From positions 54,681 to 118,680 of the forward strand of contig NZ_SNZJ01000012.1 of NCBI RefSeq assembly GCF_004363555.1: DNA of 64,000 nt, in the 5' to 3' direction. A program made the position numbers and the translations under genes. Origin of the DNA: Halomonas ventosae. GTDB taxonomy: Bacteria; Pseudomonadota; Gammaproteobacteria; Pseudomonadales; Halomonadaceae. The notes under the pieces were generated by a model, which saw nothing but the letters and a program-made list of their open reading frames with translations, was not told the DNA's origin and did not search any database. Numbering within the stretch: the first letter of the stretch is position 1; each line of letters starts with the position of its first letter. Shown in pieces: positions 29,277 through 39,386 of the stretch.

Positions 29277-29728
29277 TGCGCGTCGCGATTCCCCCCCTTG
29301 CGCTGTGGCTCGGCCTGGCCGGCCTGCTGCCCTTCCTGGCGAGCGTGGCGGCGGCATGGCTGGCCCCGGTCGCCTGGCAGGCCGTTGCCGTGCGGGCCTT
29401 CCTGGGCTATGGCGCGGTGATCCTCTCCTTCCTCGGCGGCGTGCAGTGGGGCGTGGCGATGTGCCGGGAACGCCCCGGCGCGGCCCCCTTCCGTCGGCGC
29501 ATGCTGCTCGCCATGGTGCCGAGCCTGGTCGCCTGGCCCGCGCTGCTGCTCCACCCGCTCACCGCCGCCTGGGTGCTGGCCATCGGCTTCGTGCTGGTGC
29601 GCCTCCATGAGCTCTCCCGGGAGGGCGGGGCACGGCTGCCAGGCTGGTACCACTCCCTGCGCAGGCCCCTGACCATGGTGGTGCTGGCCTGTCATGCGCT
29701 GCTGATCTGGCGGCTATGGAGGAGCTGA
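29276..29728 (+). CDS. DUF3429 membrane protein
   Basis: 150 residues, about five membrane helices, with FLGYGAVILSFLGGVQWGVAM typical of DUF3429. Two adjacent starts (GTG 29273, ATG 29276) overlap the cry-DASH stop; GGGGAGGAA precedes both. DUF3429 genes are often near photolyases in gammaproteobacteria, but the function is unknown. Third gene of the light-response operon. Confidence 0.88.
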   Translation: MRVAIPPLALWLGLAGLLPFLASVAAAWLAPVAWQAVAVRAFLGYGAVILSFLGGVQWGVAMCRERPGAAPFRRRMLLAMVPSLVAWPALLLHPLTAAWVLAIGFVLVRLHELSREGGARLPGWYHSLRRPLTMVVLACHALLIWRLWRS

Positions 29729-29798
29729 ACGGGCTGGCCTGGAGGCCGGTTCTGGGCGATGATCGGGCGGACCATGGAAACGTCCTGCAGGAGCGACG

Positions 29799-31067
29799 AT
29801 GAGACGGATGCTGACCACCCCCCTGCTGCTGGCGCTGCTGGCCGGCTGTCAGGCCGCGCCTCCCAGCGAGGCCAATGTGGCCCGCGAGGCGGAGTCCGGC
29901 GAGGCGACCGATGCCGTGGCCGAGGTGGAAGCCGGCGAGCCGGCGCCCGCGGCGGATTTCGCGAGCTGGCTGGCCGACTTCCGGCGCGAGGCGCGGGCAG
30001 AGGGCATCGGCGAGGCGACCCTGGCACGGGCCCTGGACGGCCTGCGCTATCGGCCGCGGGTGATCGAGCTCGACCGCTCCCAGCCCGAGTTCGTGCGTCC
30101 GATCTGGCAGTACCTGGACAGTGCCGTCTCGGCGACCCGGGTGACCACCGGGCGGGAGCGCCTGGAGGCGCATCGCGCCACGGCCCGGGAGATGGAGCGG
30201 CGCTATGGGGTGCCCGCCGAGGTGATCGTCGCCATCTGGGGCATCGAGAGCAACTACGGCGGCAACTTCGGCGACTTCTCGACCCTGGAGGCCCTGGCCA
30301 CCCTGGCCTATGACGGACGCCGTCGCGACTTCGCCCGCGACGAGCTGCTCGCGGCACTGCGCATCCTGGAGGCCGGGGATATCTCGCCCGAGCGCATGCA
30401 GGGCTCCTGGGCCGGTGCCATGGGACACACCCAGTTCATTCCCTCGAGCTTCGAGGCCTATGCCGTGGACGGTGACGGCGACGGGCGGCGTGACATCTGG
30501 GGCAGCATCCCGGACGTGATGGCCTCCACCGCCAACTACCTCGACCGGGCTGGCTGGCAGGCGGGGCAGCCCTGGGGCGTGGAGGTCCGTCTCCCCGAGG
30601 GTTTCGACTACGCCGAGACCGAGCTCGCCACCCGTCGCCCCGGCCGCGACTGGGCCGGACGCGGCGTGCGCAGCCTGGATGGTGAGCCGCTGCCCGACTT
30701 CGCGGCGGCCTCGGTGATCGTGCCCGGCGGGGCCGAGGGCCCGGCCTTCCTGGTGGGCCCCAACTTCCGTGCCATCCTGCGCTACAACAACGCCACCAGC
30801 TACGCCCTGGCGGTAGGCACCCTGGCCGACGAGATCGCCGGCCGCGAGGGGGTGGTGCAGGGCTGGCCCCGGGAGGAGCAGCCGCTGAGCCGCAGCCAGG
30901 TGCGAGAGATGCAGCGCCTGCTCAACCAGCGAGGCTTCGAGGTGGGCACGCCGGACGGCATCCTGGGCCCCAACACCCGCCGGGGCCTGCGCGAGTTCCA
31001 GGCCGCCATCGGCACCACCCCGGATGGTTTCGCCACCCGCAACCTGCTCGAGCGCCTGAAGCGCTGA
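29799..31067 (+). CDS. Lytic murein transglycosylase (MltB-like, SLT_2) lipoprotein
   Basis: 422 residues. Lipoprotein signal LLALLAGC with lipobox Cys at about 19, so it is anchored in the outer membrane (no Asp at +2). The transglycosylase domain has the catalytic Glu at 150 in IWGIESNYGGNFGDFSTLEAL and GAMGHTQFIPSSFEAYAVDGDGDG. A C-terminal peptidoglycan-binding domain (PG_binding_1) begins about residue 360 with REMQRLLNQRGFEVGTPDGILG. It cleaves glycan strands with formation of 1,6-anhydro-MurNAc, which links it to the recycling genes murU/amgK in the same window. Confidence 0.95.
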   Translation: MRRMLTTPLLLALLAGCQAAPPSEANVAREAESGEATDAVAEVEAGEPAPAADFASWLADFRREARAEGIGEATLARALDGLRYRPRVIELDRSQPEFVRPIWQYLDSAVSATRVTTGRERLEAHRATAREMERRYGVPAEVIVAIWGIESNYGGNFGDFSTLEALATLAYDGRRRDFARDELLAALRILEAGDISPERMQGSWAGAMGHTQFIPSSFEAYAVDGDGDGRRDIWGSIPDVMASTANYLDRAGWQAGQPWGVEVRLPEGFDYAETELATRRPGRDWAGRGVRSLDGEPLPDFAAASVIVPGGAEGPAFLVGPNFRAILRYNNATSYALAVGTLADEIAGREGVVQGWPREEQPLSRSQVREMQRLLNQRGFEVGTPDGILGPNTRRGLREFQAAIGTTPDGFATRNLLERLKR

Positions 31068-31088
31068 GCCCCTGACCCGGAGGAGACC

Positions 31089-31640
31089 ATGACTCTGACA
31101 CCTATCGGCCTGCCCCTGCTGGCCGCCCTGCTGCTGAGCGCTGCCTCCCCGGCCATCGCCGACGACGAGGAGAAGGTCTTCGGCTGGGTGGAGAAGGCGA
31201 CCCTGGAGCCCTGGGGCGTGGAGGTGAAGGCCAAGCTCGACAGCGGGGCCCTGACCTCGTCGCTGGACGCCCGCGACATCGAGACCTTCGAGAAGAATGG
31301 CGAGGAGTGGGTCCGCTTTCGCCTCAGGCTCGAGGATGAGGCCAGCGGCGAGACCTTCACCGAGCGCATGGAGCTGCCGCTCTATCGGGACCTCCGGGTG
31401 CGCGGGGCCGGTGGCCGCGACGAGCGGCCGGTGGTGCTGATGAATGTCTGCCTGGGCGATACCGTCTACGAGGAGCAGTTCGGCCTGCGCGACCGCGAGG
31501 AGATGAACTACCCGCTGTTGCTCGGGCGCCGCTCCATCGGCCACCTGGGGCTGCTCGACGTGCGCGAGACCTTCCTCAGCGAGCCCGACTGCGACGAGGA
31601 TTCCCCGTTCGTCGCCCACGACCCGGATGAGGACGACTAG
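31089..31640 (+). CDS. Retropepsin-like aspartic protease (RimK-associated 'Zn_protease' family), exported
   Basis: 183 residues with a signal peptide (cleavage likely after PAIA, about residue 24). The core shows VKAKLDSGALTSSLDARDIE, where the DSGA motif supplies the retropepsin-type aspartate, and MNYPLLLGRRSIG, the second conserved block. The family has been called ATP-dependent zinc protease but structural logic favours an aspartic peptidase; substrates are unknown. Located 21 bases after the transglycosylase, so probably in one periplasmic operon. Confidence 0.88.
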   Translation: MTLTPIGLPLLAALLLSAASPAIADDEEKVFGWVEKATLEPWGVEVKAKLDSGALTSSLDARDIETFEKNGEEWVRFRLRLEDEASGETFTERMELPLYRDLRVRGAGGRDERPVVLMNVCLGDTVYEEQFGLRDREEMNYPLLLGRRSIGHLGLLDVRETFLSEPDCDEDSPFVAHDPDEDD

Positions 31641-31661
31641 GCCCTCCTCGAGGGGGCGAGG

Positions 31662-32375
31662 TCAGAAGAGCCGGGCGAGCAGGGCCGTCACCGCGGTCTC
31701 CACCCGCAGGATGCGCGGGCCTAGGTGGATGCCCTCGCAGCCCGCCGCGAGCAGCCGTTCCACTTCCCAGGGAATGAAGCCCCCCTCCGGGCCCACCAGC
31801 AGCAGCACGGGCTCGTCGAGGGCGCGGGGGCAGTCGCCCGGCATGCCGGGGTGGGCCACCAGGCCGCGGCGCTCGGCCAGCAGGTCCGGCAGCCGCTCCT
31901 CGACGAAGGGGCGAAAGCCCTTGGCCAGGACCACCTCCGGGAGTCGGGTGTCGCGGGCCTGCTCCAGTCCGAGCACCAGGTGACGGTGGATCTTCTCCTC
32001 GCCGAGTTCCGGCGACTGCCAGTAGCTCTTCTCCACGCGGCGGGTGTTGAGCAGGGTGATGCGCTTCACGCCGAGTGCGGTGACGTGCTCCAGGGTGCGG
32101 GCCAGCATCCGTGGGCGGGGCAGGGCGAGCACCAGGTGCACCGGCAGCGCCGGCGGCGGTGCCTGGTCCAGGGCGGCGACGTCGAACAGGGCCTCGTCGT
32201 CGTCCAGGGCCAGCAGTTCCCCGCGCCCCAGGCGTCCCCCCTCGATGCCCAGCGTCAGGATGTCGCCGGGGCTCGCCCGATGCACCTCGCGCAGGTGGGC
32301 CAGGCGCCGCGGGTCGCGGACCCGGGCCAGGCGGTCGTTCTCGATGTCGTCGGGGGAGAGCAGGATCAGGTTCAT
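31662..32375 (-). CDS. rsmE: 16S rRNA (uracil-1498-N3)-methyltransferase RsmE
   Basis: 237 residues from ATG 32375; the frame extends 34 codons further upstream but into the phaR promoter. N-terminal PUA-like domain (RRLAHLREVHRASPGDILTLG), then the SPOUT domain with VTALGVKRITLLNTRRVEKSYW, LVGPEGGFIPWEVERL and LGPRILRVETAVTALLA. Methylates U1498 of 16S rRNA. Convergent with the protease gene, divergent from phaR. Confidence 0.96.
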   Translation of the reverse strand: MNLILLSPDDIENDRLARVRDPRRLAHLREVHRASPGDILTLGIEGGRLGRGELLALDDDEALFDVAALDQAPPPALPVHLVLALPRPRMLARTLEHVTALGVKRITLLNTRRVEKSYWQSPELGEEKIHRHLVLGLEQARDTRLPEVVLAKGFRPFVEERLPDLLAERRGLVAHPGMPGDCPRALDEPVLLLVGPEGGFIPWEVERLLAAGCEGIHLGPRILRVETAVTALLARLF

Positions 32376-32488
32376 GGGGCCTCGCCGCGTTGGAGACGGA
32401 ATGGTGGCTATGCCTTGCATGGTGGGTGTCGCGGTGCACAATAGCCCTACAGGGGCAGCCGCCCCTTCGTATAACAAGGAGCAGCGCC

Positions 32489-32953
32489 GTGCGCGTGATT
32501 CGCAAGTATGCCAACCGCAGGCTCTATGATACCGAACAGAGCCGCTATGTGACCCTCGAGGACCTGCGCGGCCTGATCCTCGACGAGGTGCCCTTCCGGG
32601 TGGAGGATGCCAAGAGCGGCGAGGACCTGACCCGTACCATCCTGCTGTCGATCATCATCGAGCAGGAACAGGCCGACGGCGATGCCCAGGTCTTCTCCAA
32701 TGACCTGCTCGCCCAGTTCATCCGCGTCTATGACATGGCCCAGCCCCTGCCTCTGGCCCGCTACCTGGAGCAGGGCACCAAGCTGATGCTCGAGCAGCAG
32801 CAGCGCATGCAGGACCAGTGGCAGCAGGCCATGCGCCACTCGCCCATGGAGCTGATGCGTGAGCTGGCCGAAGAGAACATGAAGTTCTGGCAGAAGACCA
32901 TCAACCAGGCCGGCAGCCCGGACGAGGACGACAAGGGCAGCAACAAGCCGTGA
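32489..32953 (+). CDS. phaR: Polyhydroxyalkanoate synthesis regulator PhaR
   Basis: 154 residues from GTG 32489, seven bases after AAGGAG; the start is fixed by the family N terminus VIRKYANRRLYDTEQSRYVTLEDL, the DNA-binding module. The PHB_acc region follows (RTILLSIIIEQEQ; FIRVYDMAQPLPLARYLEQG), then a Gln/Met-rich coiled-coil tail. PhaR represses phasin and its own gene and is titrated away by nascent PHA granules, so the organism probably stores PHA. A small hairpin (AGGGGC-agcc-GCCCCT) lies just upstream of the start. Confidence 0.95.
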   Translation: MRVIRKYANRRLYDTEQSRYVTLEDLRGLILDEVPFRVEDAKSGEDLTRTILLSIIIEQEQADGDAQVFSNDLLAQFIRVYDMAQPLPLARYLEQGTKLMLEQQQRMQDQWQQAMRHSPMELMRELAEENMKFWQKTINQAGSPDEDDKGSNKP

Positions 32954-32974
32954 GCGGCGTCGAGGGCGAGTTTC

Positions 32975-32983
32975 TGACATAAT
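32975..32983 (+). promoter_or_regulatory. Extended -10 promoter of purD
   Basis: TGACATAAT at 32975-32983 fits the extended -10 form TGnTATAAT with one mismatch; no good -35 box is visible, as expected for this class. It lies 40 bases before the purD start. Confidence 0.55.
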
Positions 32984-33022
32984 GCCGCGACGTTTCTTGC
33001 ATGGTTTGAGGTAGCACAGCGG

Positions 33023-34318
<1,296 letters not shown>

Positions 34319-34356
34319 CGGCGTGCGGCCCCGCCACAACGAGAGCAGGAGCGAGG

Positions 34357-34791
34357 ATGGATCGTGTCAGACTGAGCTTTCCCGCGGATGACGTGGTGCA
34401 CCGTCATCCGCTGACGGTGCGCATCACCGACATGAACTATGGTCGCCATCTGGGCCACGATGCGCTGGTGTCGCTGCTGCACGAGGCTCGCGTGGCGGCC
34501 CTCGCGTCGCGGGACCTTCGCGAGTGGGACCTCGGCGGCTATCCCTGCGTGGCGGCGGATCTCGCCGTGCAGTACCAGGCCGAGACGCGCTGGCCGGATG
34601 CCCTGGTGGTGGAGACGGCCATCCCCGCGCCGGGACGCAAGGCGATTGGCGTCTACCATCGCATCCTGCGCGAGGCGGATGACGCGACGGTGGCCACGGC
34701 GCGCATCAACCTGATGCTGGTCGACCCGCAGAGCGGTCGTCCGGTGGTCATTCCCGCCGGCGTGCGGGAAGCCCTGGCAGGAGCGAGCTGA
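34357..34791 (+). CDS. Hot-dog fold acyl-CoA thioesterase
   Basis: 144 residues of the 4HBT class: VRITDMNYGRHLGHDALVSLLHEAR provides the Asp/Asn-Tyr-His active-site region, and LAVQYQAETRWPDALVVET the central strand. Substrate not predictable from sequence; related proteins hydrolyse medium- or long-chain acyl-CoA. The stop overlaps the prkB start (TGATG), so the two proteins are made together. Confidence 0.87.
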   Translation: MDRVRLSFPADDVVHRHPLTVRITDMNYGRHLGHDALVSLLHEARVAALASRDLREWDLGGYPCVAADLAVQYQAETRWPDALVVETAIPAPGRKAIGVYHRILREADDATVATARINLMLVDPQSGRPVVIPAGVREALAGAS

Positions 34792-35663
34792 TGTCCCGGG
34801 AGTATCCGATCATCGCCCTGACCGGCTCCTCCGGTGCCGGCACCACCACGGTGAAGCGCACCTTCGAGCGCATGTTCGCCCGGGAGGCCGTGCATGCCGC
34901 CTTCGTCGACGGCGATGCCTTCCACCGCTACACCCGCCAGGAGCTGGCGCGGCTCCTCCTCGACGAGCCCGAGCGCAAGGACGAGCTCTCCCACTTCGCC
35001 GTGGAGGCCAACCTGCTCGACCGGCTCGAGGCGCTGTTCCAGGAGTACGGCGAGCACGGCAACGGCACCTACCGCCACTATATCCATGCCGAAGACAAGC
35101 AGATGATCGAGGCCGGCTACCAGGTCGGCACCTTCACCGAATGGCAGCCGCTGCCCTGCGGCACGGACCTGCTGTTCTACGAGGGGCTGCACGGGGGGCT
35201 GGTCACTGCCGAGCTCGACATCGCCCGCCACGTCGACCTGCTGGTGGGGGTGGCGCCGACCATGAACCTGGAGTGGATCCAGAAGATCGATCGCGACATG
35301 CGTCATCGTGGCTACTCCCAGGAGGCGGTGATCGATACCATCCTGGGGCGCATGGACGACTACGTGCGCTACATCCAGCCGCAGTTCTCGCGCACCCATA
35401 TCAACTTCCAGCGGGTGCCCACGGTGGATACCTCCAACCCCTTCGAGGTTCAGGATATCCCCACCGACGCCGAGTCCTTCGTGGTGATCCGCTTCCGCGA
35501 CCCGGCCACGGTGGACTTCCCCTACCTGTTGGCGATGATCCAGGATGCCTTCATGAGCCGGCCGCACACCCTGGTGGTGCCGGGGTCGCGGCTGTCGCTG
35601 GCCATGGAGTTGATCCTGGGGCCGCTGGTCCGCCACCTGCTCGCCCAGCGGCGCTTCCGCTGA
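34791..35663 (+). CDS. prkB: Phosphoribulokinase-like protein PrkB
   Basis: 290 residues. P-loop GSSGAGTTTVKRTF at about 11-24, then FVDGDAFHRYTRQEL, LLFYEGLHGGLV and MNLEWIQKIDRDMRHRGYS, all characteristic of phosphoribulokinase of the proteobacterial type. No RuBisCO gene is visible in the window. Heterotrophs such as E. coli keep prkB near yhfA without a Calvin cycle, and here an OsmC/YhfA gene lies 1.2 kb away, so this is the orphan PrkB whose physiological role is unclear. Confidence 0.93.
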   Translation: MSREYPIIALTGSSGAGTTTVKRTFERMFAREAVHAAFVDGDAFHRYTRQELARLLLDEPERKDELSHFAVEANLLDRLEALFQEYGEHGNGTYRHYIHAEDKQMIEAGYQVGTFTEWQPLPCGTDLLFYEGLHGGLVTAELDIARHVDLLVGVAPTMNLEWIQKIDRDMRHRGYSQEAVIDTILGRMDDYVRYIQPQFSRTHINFQRVPTVDTSNPFEVQDIPTDAESFVVIRFRDPATVDFPYLLAMIQDAFMSRPHTLVVPGSRLSLAMELILGPLVRHLLAQRRFR

Positions 35664-35693
35664 CCCGAGACCCGACCGAGAGGAACGACCCCC

Positions 35694-36035
35694 ATGGATT
35701 GCCTGTTCTGCAAGATCATCGAGCGCGAGATTCCCGCCGACATCGTCTACGAGGACGATGCGGTGCTGGCCTTCAACGACATCAATCCCCAGGCGCCGAC
35801 CCACATGCTGATCGTGCCCAAGCAGCATATCGCCACCCTCAACGACATCGAGGAGGGCGACCTGTCGCTGGTCGGCCGGCTGCAGTACACCGCCGCCAGG
35901 CTGGCGGCGGAGAAGGGCTTTGCCGAGGAGGGCTACCGGGTGGTGATGAACTGCAATGACCAGGGTGGCCAGACCGTCTATCATATCCACATGCACCTGA
36001 TGGGCGGTCGTCGCTTCACTTGGCCGGCTGGCTAG
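35694..36035 (+). CDS. hinT: HIT-family nucleotide hydrolase (HinT type)
   Basis: 113 residues, full length. Begins [22 protein letters not shown] and carries the catalytic histidine triad HIHMHLMGG (H-x-H-x-H) near 96-101. HinT hydrolyses adenosine 5'-phosphoramidates and aminoacyl-AMP by-products. Stands between prkB and coq7 in the same direction. Confidence 0.96.
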   Translation: MDCLFCKIIEREIPADIVYEDDAVLAFNDINPQAPTHMLIVPKQHIATLNDIEEGDLSLVGRLQYTAARLAAEKGFAEEGYRVVMNCNDQGGQTVYHIHMHLMGGRRFTWPAG

Positions 36036-36106
36036 CTGGCGCCCTGCGGCTCGTGCCGCGCGCGACAGGCGTACGACGCATCAGGTGCATTCTCGAGAGA
36101 CCCGCC

Positions 36107-36751
36107 ATGACCCGTTCCCTTTCCCGCACCGACAACCTGATCCACCAGGTCGATACCGTGCTGAGGACCCTGGTCCCCCACGCGGCCGCCCCCTCGCGGC
36201 CGTCGCCGGCGACCGCGGAGATCCACGACGAGCCGCTGAGCGACGAGGAGCGGCGGCACGCCGCCGGGCTGATGCGCATCAACCACACCGGCGAGGTGTG
36301 TGCCCAGGCCCTCTACCAGGGCCAGGGGTTCACCGCCAAGCTGCCGGAGGTGCGCGACCAGATGGAGCAGGCCGCCCAGGAGGAGATCGACCACCTGGCC
36401 TGGTGCGACGCCCGGCTGCAGGAACTGCATGACCGCCCCAGCCTGCTCAACCCGCTGTTCTACGCGGCCTCCTTCGGCCTCGGCGCCACGGCCGGCGCCG
36501 TGGGCGACCGGATCAGCCTGGGCTTCGTGGCCGCCACCGAGGAGCAGGTGGGCCACCATCTGGAGGAGCACCTGGTCAAGCTACCCCCGGGGGACCAGCG
36601 CTCCCGGGCGGTGCTGCGCCAGATGGCCATCGACGAGGCCCACCACGCCCAGCTGGCGCTGGAGGCCGGTGGCGCCCGCTTCCCTACACCGGTCAAGCTG
36701 GGCATGAAGCTGATGTCGAAGGTGATGACCAAGAGCGTCTATCGACTGTAA
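36107..36751 (+). CDS. coq7: 3-demethoxyubiquinol 3-hydroxylase Coq7
   Basis: 214 residues from ATG 36107 ([16 protein letters not shown]). Ferritin-like di-iron carboxylate protein: [31 protein letters not shown] and [15 protein letters not shown] supply the Glu and His iron ligands. Performs the last hydroxylation of ubiquinone synthesis. Pseudomonas has coq7 near an OsmC gene and vfr; the OsmC gene is adjacent here but vfr and speD are missing. Confidence 0.96.
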   Translation: MTRSLSRTDNLIHQVDTVLRTLVPHAAAPSRPSPATAEIHDEPLSDEERRHAAGLMRINHTGEVCAQALYQGQGFTAKLPEVRDQMEQAAQEEIDHLAWCDARLQELHDRPSLLNPLFYAASFGLGATAGAVGDRISLGFVAATEEQVGHHLEEHLVKLPPGDQRSRAVLRQMAIDEAHHAQLALEAGGARFPTPVKLGMKLMSKVMTKSVYRL

Positions 36752-36814
36752 GCGCCAAGCTGCAAGCGCCGAGCTGCTCAGCGAGGGGCGGCAGGTGTCG
36801 AGCAAGCCAACGAG

Positions 36815-36852
36815 AAACCCCGCCGGATGTCGAGTCTGGCGGGGTTTGTTTC
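36815..36852. terminator. Bidirectional terminator between coq7 and the OsmC gene
   Basis: AAACCCCGCC and GGCGGGGTTT form a perfect 10-bp stem with a 13-base loop, followed by GTTTCGTT on the plus strand and preceded by A-rich sequence, which gives T-rich sequence on the minus strand. Confidence 0.8.
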
Positions 36853-36898
36853 GTTGAGCTCAGCAGTATCAGTGACATCATCCTGCGGCGCTCGGCGC

Positions 36899-37318
36899 CT
36901 ACTCCTCGACGATGGTGAAGGAGTGGGTGATCTCGACCCCGCCCTTGACCAGCATGATCGAGGCGCTGCAGTACTTCTCGGCCGAGAGCTCCACGGCTCG
37001 CGCGACCTGCTTCTCCTTCAGGCCCTTGCCGCTGACGGTGAAGTGCACGTGGATCCTGGTGAAGACGCTGGGGACCTCGTCGGCGCGCTCGGCCTCGAGG
37101 CTGGCCACGCAGTCGGTGACGTCGGCGCGGGCCTTGTCGAGGATATTGAGGACATCGAAGGAGGTGCAGCCGCCCATGCCCATCAGCAGCAGCTCCATGG
37201 GCCGTGGGCCGGTGTTGCGGCCGCCGTGGTCGGGGGGGCCGTCGATGACCACGCTGTGGCCGCTACCGCTCTCGGCGACGAATTGACGACCATCGGTCCA
37301 TTTCACGCTGGCTTTCAT
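36899..37318 (-). CDS. yhfA: OsmC family protein (YhfA-like)
   Basis: 139 residues from ATG 37318. OsmC/Ohr fold with GGRNTGPRPMELLLMGMGGCTSFDVLNIL (first redox Cys in GGC) and the second Cys in SAEKYCSASIML. Peroxide-reducing activity is known for Ohr and OsmC; YhfA-type members are less well characterised. Monocistronic; its upstream region holds the nested inverted-repeat element. Confidence 0.92.
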   Translation of the reverse strand: MKASVKWTDGRQFVAESGSGHSVVIDGPPDHGGRNTGPRPMELLLMGMGGCTSFDVLNILDKARADVTDCVASLEAERADEVPSVFTRIHVHFTVSGKGLKEKQVARAVELSAEKYCSASIMLVKGGVEITHSFTIVEE

Positions 37319-37348
37319 AATACAGGCATCCTTAACTCGGTTATTCGG

Positions 37349-37483
37349 CAGCCTGCTCGGGGCTGTTCCGTCACCAAGCCTTCGGGGAGGCGCTGTAAAC
37401 CCCTCCCTGGGCGCTACCGACGCCATCCCTGGCGTAGGACCTCCCCTCCGGCTTGGCCCCGGCGCCCCTCGCTTGGCAGGCTG
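37349..37483. repeat. Nested inverted-repeat element between osmC and murU
   Basis: Three concentric inverted repeats: CAGCCTGC (37349-37356)/GCAGGCTG (37476-37483); CCAAGCC-n4-GGGAGG (37374-37390)/CCTCCC-n4-GGCTTGG (37440-37456); and inside them a small stem ACGCCA-tccc-TGGCGT (37420-37435). No open frame or transposase is present. This looks like a mobile or interspersed palindromic element (REP/MITE-like), and can also act as the 3' end of murU. Confidence 0.6.
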
Positions 37484-37536
37484 TTGAGGGGGTCATCAGG
37501 TGAAGGCGCTCAGCATAGCAGCTGCGGTAGGTTTGC

Positions 37537-39221
<1,685 letters not shown>

Positions 39222-39348
39222 CGTCGTCTGGCTCCTTGTGTAGAAGGCGGATGCGGTTGACGGCCCCCGGGAGGCCCCGCATGCTGAGTTCCCGGCCGCG
39301 CCGGCAATGGCTGGGTCCATGCCGGCAGGACAGGCCGGATGCGGCCTG

Positions 39349-39354
39349 TATAAT
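39349..39354 (+). promoter_or_regulatory. -10 box of lptD
   Basis: Perfect TATAAT at 39349-39354, 33 bases before the lptD ATG. No clear -35 hexamer is visible at the proper distance. Confidence 0.5.
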
Positions 39355-39386
39355 ACCGATTCACCCCGCCAAGGACATCGTGGAGC

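Noticed and set aside
34791..35663. prkB as evidence for an autotrophic Calvin cycle
   Set aside because: No RuBisCO or other cycle gene nearby, and the same gene occurs in heterotrophs such as E. coli close to yhfA.
36752..36814. Imperfect repeats of GCGCCAAGCTGCAAGCGCCGAG after coq7
   Set aside because: Short, not regularly spaced, no stem of note; regarded as ordinary spacer before the terminator.
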